Shown here one piece after another: positions 57,644 through 64,000 of a stretch of DNA of 64,000 bases (the first letter of the stretch is position 1; each line of letters opens with the position of its first letter). Position numbers and translations under genes: made by a program. The DNA lies in the NCBI GenBank assembly GCA_029449235.1, contig JANATG010000020.1, forward strand, positions 1 through 64,000, read 5' to 3'. The stretch is from Linnemannia schmuckeri. Its lineage: Eukaryota; Mortierellomycota; Mortierellomycetes; Mortierellales; Mortierellaceae. The notes below the pieces were generated by a model that searched no databases, was not told where the DNA came from, and saw only the letters and a program-made list of their open reading frames with translations.

Positions 57644-58670
57644 TCAAGTCATACGCCGCGCCTCCTGATGGCTACTACCACCTTCTTCATCTTCACCGCC
57701 CTCTTCTTCATCCATAGCACCATCATTCTCCTCACCATCATGGTCACCCAAGTGCTGACGATGATCCATAATAGGCGCAAAGGACGAGCCCGCAAGGCTG
57801 CAAAACTTCTGGTGACGAAGCAAGGCATCGTTCCTCATAAAGCCGGCTTCGCAGATCGAGCAAGAGTAAGGCTTCTCGCCCGTGTGAAGACGGATATGGC
57901 GTTCACGATCATGACGTCTTGCAAAGGCCAGAGGACATTCACCACAGGGGAAGGGTCTCTCCAAAGAATGGGTCTTCATGTGAGAGGTCAGGTTGTAGGC
58001 TCGGGTAAAGATCTTGCCACAGCCGGGCTCAGCGCAAGGAAAAGCGGTTGGGCGGATCTTTTTAGGCTTCTTGATTGTGGGGGGGCGGACACGCTTGCGG
58101 CGTTTGGGACCAGCTGCTGTTGTTGTCACTGTGGTGCTTGAGGGAGTGGTTGCAGAAGGGGCTGAGGCTGAGGCTGGGGGTACAGAGGAATTAAATTGAT
58201 GAGCTGTGGAGGGAGAAGTAACAGAGTGGGGTAAAGAGGAAGGGAAAGAGTCTTGAAGAACCATGGCTCGAGGAGACAACCTTGGAGAGTTCTCTCTTGA
58301 GGTCGACGACGATGCCCATGAAAGGGGTGAAGAAAATATAGAGTTGGATGCAGTCGCGGAGTAGAGGCTGGCATCGTCTTGCTCGGTAGTAGGGGAGAGA
58401 ATCAAAGAAGACAGCATCATGAGGTCCATGTCTTGGTCGAGAGCAGGGATGGTGTTGACGAGAATAGGGCGCTGAGACTGGAAGGAAGCAAGGTAGTGGT
58501 CAAGAGGGTCGATGAGAGCCTCAGAGAGAGGAACAAAGCGAGATGCTCCTGGGACATGATAAGCCGGGCTGGAGGAAACTGAGGGCGAAGAGGCAAAGAC
58601 AGGGGCCGAAGCAAGAGACTGCTGATCATGAGGCGGTGCAAACAACTCTGGCAAAGGCTGAGATACCTGC

Positions 58671-58705
<35 letters not shown>

Positions 58706-59287
58706 GTATTGAAGAAGAGAATCGGCAGCAAAGAACTGGTGAAGGGAGGGCATCGAGAGAGTGCGCTGGAGAACCATAGGGTGGTTGGGTCGAAGGATCT
58801 GAAGAGGAGACTTTGGCTTGGACTCAGTCACATCGGCAGTAGGTTCAAGTGTAGGGAAAGGTTGCGTTGGGTTGTTGTTGTTGTTGTACTGTTGCTGGTG
58901 GAGTTGCTGCTGTTGTTGCTGCTGTTGCTGGAGCAGCAAAAGATGATGGTGCTGTTGTTGTTGTTGCTGGAGCTGAAGGTGTTGTTGTTGGTATGATAAC
59001 TGGGCAGGGTTCAACCGCGACTGAGCATGGCCAGGGGTTGCAAAGATGTCGTATGCATCCATGTCTTCGTCGTCGTCGAAGGAATCTGAGTGATGATCTT
59101 TGAGGGATGGGTCAGGCGACAGAAGACTGGGTAAGCTTTGGAGGTCGAGGGCGTCGAAGGGGTCGGAGTGTTGGAAGTGTAGGCTGTCGAGGTATGCGAT
59201 GGGGATATTTCCGTTGATGAGATCGGTGTACTGTTGGTTCAATTGTGATGAAGAAGTAGAAGAAACAAGGGTAACAGATAATGGCAT
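57644..59287 (-). CDS. C2H2 zinc-finger transcription factor, Crz1-like fingers
   Basis: A single open exon of 547 residues. The N-terminal 400 residues are a disordered activation-type region with Asp-rich patches (SDSFDDDEDMDAYDIF), long Gln and His runs, and Ser/Pro-rich sequence. A basic patch (KRRKRVRPPTIKKPKKIRP) precedes the fingers. Three fingers lie near residues 417-492: FPCAEPGCGKIFTRAYNLTSH, then FPCGECPLAFARRHDRERH, then YSCSICEAGFMRNDALLRHQ with a final Cys instead of His (C2HC). The words FTRAYNLTSHMKTH and FARRHDRERHIRLHTGEKPY are those of Crz1/Azf1-type factors; Crz1 is the calcineurin-controlled calcium and stress regulator. Whether calcineurin controls this protein cannot be told. 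It ends in an acidic Glu/Asp/Gly tail. A long gene-free region lies upstream. Confidence 0.85.
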
Positions 59288-60127
59288 TGAAAAGTGAGCG
59301 AGAAAAATCGAGGAAAAGGAGCTGCTTTTATGTGTTTTGATGAGAAAAGTAGAAAATAAGGCGGACCCTTGTTTGGCTTGGAGGAGGCGTTGCTTTGAAT
59401 GAATAGGTGTGTTTTATGATAGGTAGGTAAGAAAGTGGCGACGGCGAGGGTGAGGGAGTAATAATAGTGGCAATTGAATAGTATGTGAGTGTGAAATGAA
59501 TTGGTAAGGGCCTGTGTTAGGGAAGAAACGAAAGAGAGCGGGAAGCTGAGTGAGTGAGTAAGAGCAAGAGTTGGATGGGAATTGGATGATTATATGGGAA
59601 AAGAGAGACGCGAAGAAGAGCAAAAAGGATGAAGAAGAGAAGAGGAAGCGCGTTTATGAACGAAGATGGGATTGAACACGTTGTTGATTGGGTTTTGATA
59701 ATGATAATAGTAATGAGAATTGTTGGTTGTTGTTGTTTGGATGCAGATAATGAAAGAGACGGGGGAGTGAGCAGGAAGGGGTCTTTTTATACTTGCTTGC
59801 TGCGACTGATGTAACAAGGTTTTGTATCAAAAAGAGCGAGGGAGGGAAAACAAGGTTGCTCAGTTCACTTCCATTTTTTTAAAAAGGGAATCGAGGGTGA
59901 AAAAACACATACCTCCATGCTTCCATACATTTTTTTGTTGTTCATAGAATAGAACACATCCCATAAAACATAACAATCGCACGGTTACACCACTACTTTC
60001 CACGATCGTTCGATTAATTCAATCGGCAACTGCTAGTTATTCAGTCTTTGGTATCCATGTATCACGTCGTTGTCAATTGCACGTTGTCCCGCTCATAAAA
60101 TAGATAGACAGACAGACAAATGGGCAA

Positions 60128-60212
60128 ATTATCCCTTCGTCTGTTTCGGAAGCTTTTTCGCTTCCAATTTTTGCGGGTGGGATATGTGACTCGCGACAGA
60201 CGAAGGGATAAT
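60128..60212. repeat. Perfect 17-bp inverted repeat with a nested hairpin
   Basis: ATTATCCCTTCGTCTGT (60128-60144) is repeated exactly in inverted form at 60196-60212, with 51 bases between. Inside the left half of the loop is a second hairpin, GGAAGC (60148-60153) with GCTTCC (60160-60165) and a six-base loop. The unit could fold as a cruciform or as a structured RNA. No target-site duplication flanks it, so a transposon origin is not supported. Confidence 0.85.
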
Positions 60213-60326
60213 GGATGGTAGTCTCTTGCCCTCGTTACTTGGTAACGGGCAGGCAAAAACAAGGGCCGTTGCTGTCGACTTTTCTTCACCTGGTGACTTT
60301 TTAGCCGTCCTTTACCAATCTCGGTC

Positions 60327-60353
60327 TTTTTTTTTTTTTTTTTTTTTTTTTTT
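60327..60353. repeat. Homopolymer T27
   Basis: Twenty-seven T on the plus strand, 115 bp right of the inverted repeat, in the gene-poor region. Confidence 0.85.
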
Positions 60354-63300
60354 CTTGCCAAGGTACCCGTTGGAAATGTGTAGGGAGTATGTAATGATGT
60401 AGTGCAGTGAGTGAAGGAATGAACAAATGTGCGCCTGTCCTGTGTATTTGCCTGCGCCACCGTTGTAACGAGAAGGACCAGTAACTCGTCCAAGGACAAG
60501 TCAAATGGGGGTGTATTCAAGGTTCTACCTTATCCAGCCAAAAAGAACAAGAAGAAGTAACAGCGATGACATGGCTGGTATGGTGCCTGTCGAGTGTATT
60601 CCCCTGCATTTGCCTCTTTCGCCTTTCCCTTCTCGTCCCGTGCAAACCATAACAAGTAAAAAACAGTTATATGACTCGATCGACTGAATACTTTGAGAGT
60701 GTGTGGCACAGCCGTAAGAGGAAAAAAAAATTTCTTGGCTATACAAAAATTTCTTTTGAAGTTATGGAGTCCGCTTCCTTCTCGTCCGACATATTCCCAC
60801 TCTTGTTATTATTCATGCCGCAATATAGCCACAAAAGAAGGAAAAAAGAAAACAAGACGTCAACCCGGCTCAGCCATCCCCGCTGCTCTATTGTTATAGG
60901 CATATCAAACAACGGACGGACGGACACACAAGATACGACCCGACCAATGCCCTGTCTTCGTTAGTCCCTTGGAGTTTAGACCCGAGCGAAGCCCCCTCCC
61001 TCTTATTTCTCTCATACTCTATTGTAATGGCCTTTTTATTAGTGGTTATTTTTTTGACATGATCGTTTGCTATTGCTGTCAAACAACATACAACATATAT
61101 ACACACATATCCTTGTTTTGCGCTTTGTTTTGTTTTTTTGTTTTTATTCTGTTTTGTAGCTTTGTTTCTTCGCGAACATACCTGGACGTTCTTCTTGCTT
61201 CCATTGTGACCCATGGGTGGTGAAACGAGTACGCAGCAGTTAATGTTATACGCAGCCAGTTAGTCACTCCCCGCAATGCCCTTGTTTGTGCCCCCGACTG
61301 CGTCTCATTGACATAGTTAATTGGTCGTGGTACATGTACATACACATGGACAAAGATTAGTGGCAAGTGTTCTGCGTCAGAGACCCTGAAGAGTCACTCA
61401 CAACAAACACCGCCATTGTTGCTTTGCTCATCAACGAGCGAAACCTTCTTTTTCGGTTGTCCGTTACTACCTTTTCATTTCTTGAAGGGGAGCCGTAGTA
61501 TGTGGAGACGAGAGGGGCGTGAATGAATGAACGTTTGATGAGGAGGCTTCTTTTCCTTTTTCGCGCTTTTGATTTTTTTTGACTTTTTTGCATCTCCATC
61601 GGTTCTTTTTTTGTGTTCATCCCGTTCATCCGTCATTCATCCTCTTCCTAAAAAAAAATATGACTCTTGACACACACCCATGGGCGCAATGAAATTAAGC
61701 ATTACACCTAGTCGCATTAGAAAGCACATTTCACCAAAAGAGGAGATTTTCTTTTTTTATTTTTCTTCATTCATTGAACAACCACAACATCGATACCAAA
61801 GGAAAAAACAAGGAAAGACTAGTTCTTGACAACTTCATAATCGTACACTGAGGGGGAAAAATAAAGAACTTCGCGCTCTTCTTGGACCAAATAGCTTATT
61901 TTCTAACAACACACACATCTGCACACATATACAAACTGAGCCATCAATTCATCGTCTCGTTACTTTCTTGAAGGAAAGTCAAAATATGACAACCGATCAG
62001 TCAATCGAGGGCGAAGATGCAGAAAAACAAAGAAAGCAATTGCCAAACAAAAAAAGGAAAAAAACGCTTGTTCGATTCAGCGGCAAAATCGTGGCAAGCC
62101 TGTGGCATCATGGGATGAAGGAGTGGGAATAATCACTTTTTTTTTGTCTGACTTTATTTTTACTTTAGGTGCACACAGAAAAAAAGTGAGTAGAAAACAA
62201 AGCCTGGCAATTAAGCCCGTCGGTCTGTCATCAGGTAGATTCTACCTCCTTGCATTTCGCTCAATCCATTTTATCGTTACCTTCTAATTTGCCTCTGTGA
62301 TGAACAAAAGGGCAATGCTGCTGCTGCTGTGTTTCTATAGAAAAAATTTTCATTGTCTCCCCGTCATTTTCCTTGCTCCCACCTACATAAGGACAACGAT
62401 GGTGATGGCGATGATGCATTATAGCGGGCCTGCACATCCATTCAGCCCATGGGTACGGTACGGAAGGTTCCCATCGTTTAAAACGGTCACAATCGCCAAA
62501 AAAAATCTGTCGACTGTCGACTTGTCCATAAAAAACAGCTCCTGTCCCATCCCATCCCATCTCCCCCGTATCCCATCTCCCTCCTGTCCCATATCCCCTC
62601 CAGTAAAATGCCATAATTCACAACTCACGAATTCAATTGGATAGACGTCAACATAGGGTTCTCTATGTGTATTGGCCGTTTGGAGAATAGAAGGCCGCGA
62701 ATGAGAGGGTTCGCCACCGACAGACAGCATGAAGAAAAGGCCAAGGCTTTGTCGATCTTTCCTTAAATTTTCTCTTGTCAAAAATATGTGTTTTTTTTTT
62801 ATTTTGGTTGTACCACTCTTCTCTCCATGTCTTCTTCTTCCGCGGCGCGGGCGGTGCATCAGCACCACACTTTGTTCTTTCTCTTTGCTCTTCTCTAATA
62901 GCCCCCGCATGAGTGTGTGTGTATGAGAGAGAGGATGGTGTGACACGATCGCAATAGAAGAAAACAAATCACATAAATTGCTCTTCACACGCCGCCTTTT
63001 GTCGACCGAGAAAGTGTAAACAATGAAGTCGACAAAGTGTAATGGAACAGAAACACAACTACCCGTGCAAATATCATTTTCCCTTTCGTCTCCTAAGCCC
63101 TCACTAAATAGAAGACTTTTTAGAATCACTACGAGTCATTGTCATGATCGAATGATGAATAGGAATAGCTATGGAGTGAGTTGTCCATGGTGGGATATTG
63201 CCCTTTTGTGCGGCCGTTTTGAAGTAGACTAGCGCTTTTTCTACGATAGAAAGGCTATGTATTTGGTTCTCGAACACACATTCCAAGCACAGTATGCGAG

Positions 63301-64000
63301 CCAATCGGGAGAGACCTTATCCTCCGCGCGAATGGCGAATGGGGTATAAAGGTGTGGTTCAATGAATGCACATATTACAAGCCCCTTGTGTCTCGTCAAG
63401 GGCTCTTAGTGGTCCAGGGTATGGAATCATGGCCAAAGGGAGAGGGCGGCTCAAAATACGTGGAGTGATCAAGGCGCAGGGAGGATAAGGTGCTAAGAGA
63501 AAAGAAGGGGTCAAGGGGCGACAAGGCAGGGGTGTGTGTGTGCGTGTCTGTGTGTGTGAAGAGAGCATTATCCTTTGATTGCCGAAAATAACAATTGGTG
63601 TTTCGTTGTTTTTCCAAATCGAGCAAACAAACTTCCTAGCCCCCTCCCTCTCCATCGTTTGCTACTTGTGTATCTCTTCTGTTCTTAGACTTACATTCCA
63701 CCAGAACACAAAGTGATGTCTAAAAATACATCGGTGGCAGTGCTATTGCGGCACACCTTCAACCTCCTCAGCCCCATTCTTCTTTCCCTCCTGACTTTTG
63801 CCTCTTCGAAAGTGTCAATTTTGTTCTTAAGGAGCACACGAACAATGCAATAATGAGAGCATTGCAACAGACATCCAAAAAAAGAAGGGTCCTGAAAAGG
63901 AAATTTGGGACCCCATGTTATACACGTTTTCTTACTTTGGCATCCGAAGAAGGCCAGGAATAAAAACACAGCGACAAGACGATCCCGGGAATCGGCCACC

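Larger units (their letters stand above)
59288..64000. other. Gene-poor region upstream of the C2H2 factor
   Basis: 4.7 kb with no frame that has a domain or convincing splice structure. The longest, 62419-63129 on the minus strand (236 codons), is low-complexity and has no motif. The first 400 bp are purine-rich on the plus strand, fitting the leader of the C2H2 gene. It contains T27 (60327-60353), short CCCATCCCATC repeats (62545-62595) and the inverted repeat at 60128-60212. The rest gives nothing I can name. Confidence 0.5.

Noticed and set aside
60128..60212. Reading the inverted repeat as a transposon with terminal repeats
   Set aside because: The element is only 85 bp, has no flanking duplication and no coding content, so I kept it as a hairpin of unknown role.
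62419..63129. 236-codon minus-strand frame in the gene-poor region
   Set aside because: Long, but no recognised motif, mixed low-complexity composition and no splice-supported extension.

Overview
The window is nuclear DNA from a filamentous fungus. The gene families present and the decayed F-box/LRR and membrane-protein copies point to an early-diverging lineage, most likely Mortierellomycota (Mortierella-like). The lineage call is an inference. Most genes have 2-7 exons with short GT-AG introns. I rebuilt gene models by joining exons whose splice phases agree and whose protein reads through the join. No prokaryotic features, CRISPR arrays, rRNA or convincing functional tRNA genes were seen.

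Left part (1-10.3 kb): an AT-rich stretch carries a GTPase of the AIG1-like/septin-fold P-loop type. Its stop codon coincides with a possible 3' splice site. It is followed by a START-domain lipid-transfer-like membrane protein and by PIG-S, a subunit of the GPI transamidase.

Middle (10.9-31.3 kb) is a dense run of conserved housekeeping genes in alternating orientation: aldo-keto reductase (AKR7-like), NPR3 (GATOR1/SEACIT subunit acting on TORC1), the proteasome beta-2 subunit PUP1, a mitochondrial BipA/TypA-type translational GTPase, a SANT-domain protein, a 1116-residue unknown protein, the ribosome-biogenesis kinase RIO2, and DPH1 (first step of diphthamide synthesis on elongation factor 2). 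RIO2 and DPH1 are divergent and share a 401-bp spacer.

A pseudogene island at 31.7-35.8 kb holds two broken copies of accessory families: a membrane protein with several in-frame stops, and an F-box/LRR protein with frameshifts plus one stop.

Right part (36-64 kb): a very long Byr4/Bfa1-like regulator of the septation/mitotic-exit GTPase, a double-hotdog acyl-CoA thioesterase with a probable GC-AG first intron, a GT49/LARGE-like Golgi glycosyltransferase, a coiled-coil protein of unknown function, a polyglutamine protein with a stretched GATA-like zinc finger, a weak Ser/Thr/Pro-rich ORF, and a C2H2 zinc-finger factor resembling Crz1. The last 4.7 kb has no supported gene but contains a perfect 17-bp inverted repeat with a nested hairpin.

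There is no operon-like functional grouping. The conserved genes cover translation and ribosome quality (RIO2, DPH1, TypA), proteostasis (PUP1), nutrient signalling (NPR3), the secretory pathway (PIG-S, GT49) and cell-cycle control (Byr4). No single new system stands out. The most testable novelties are the GTPase splice/stop switch, the decayed gene island, the stretched GATA-like finger and the 60.1-kb hairpin.
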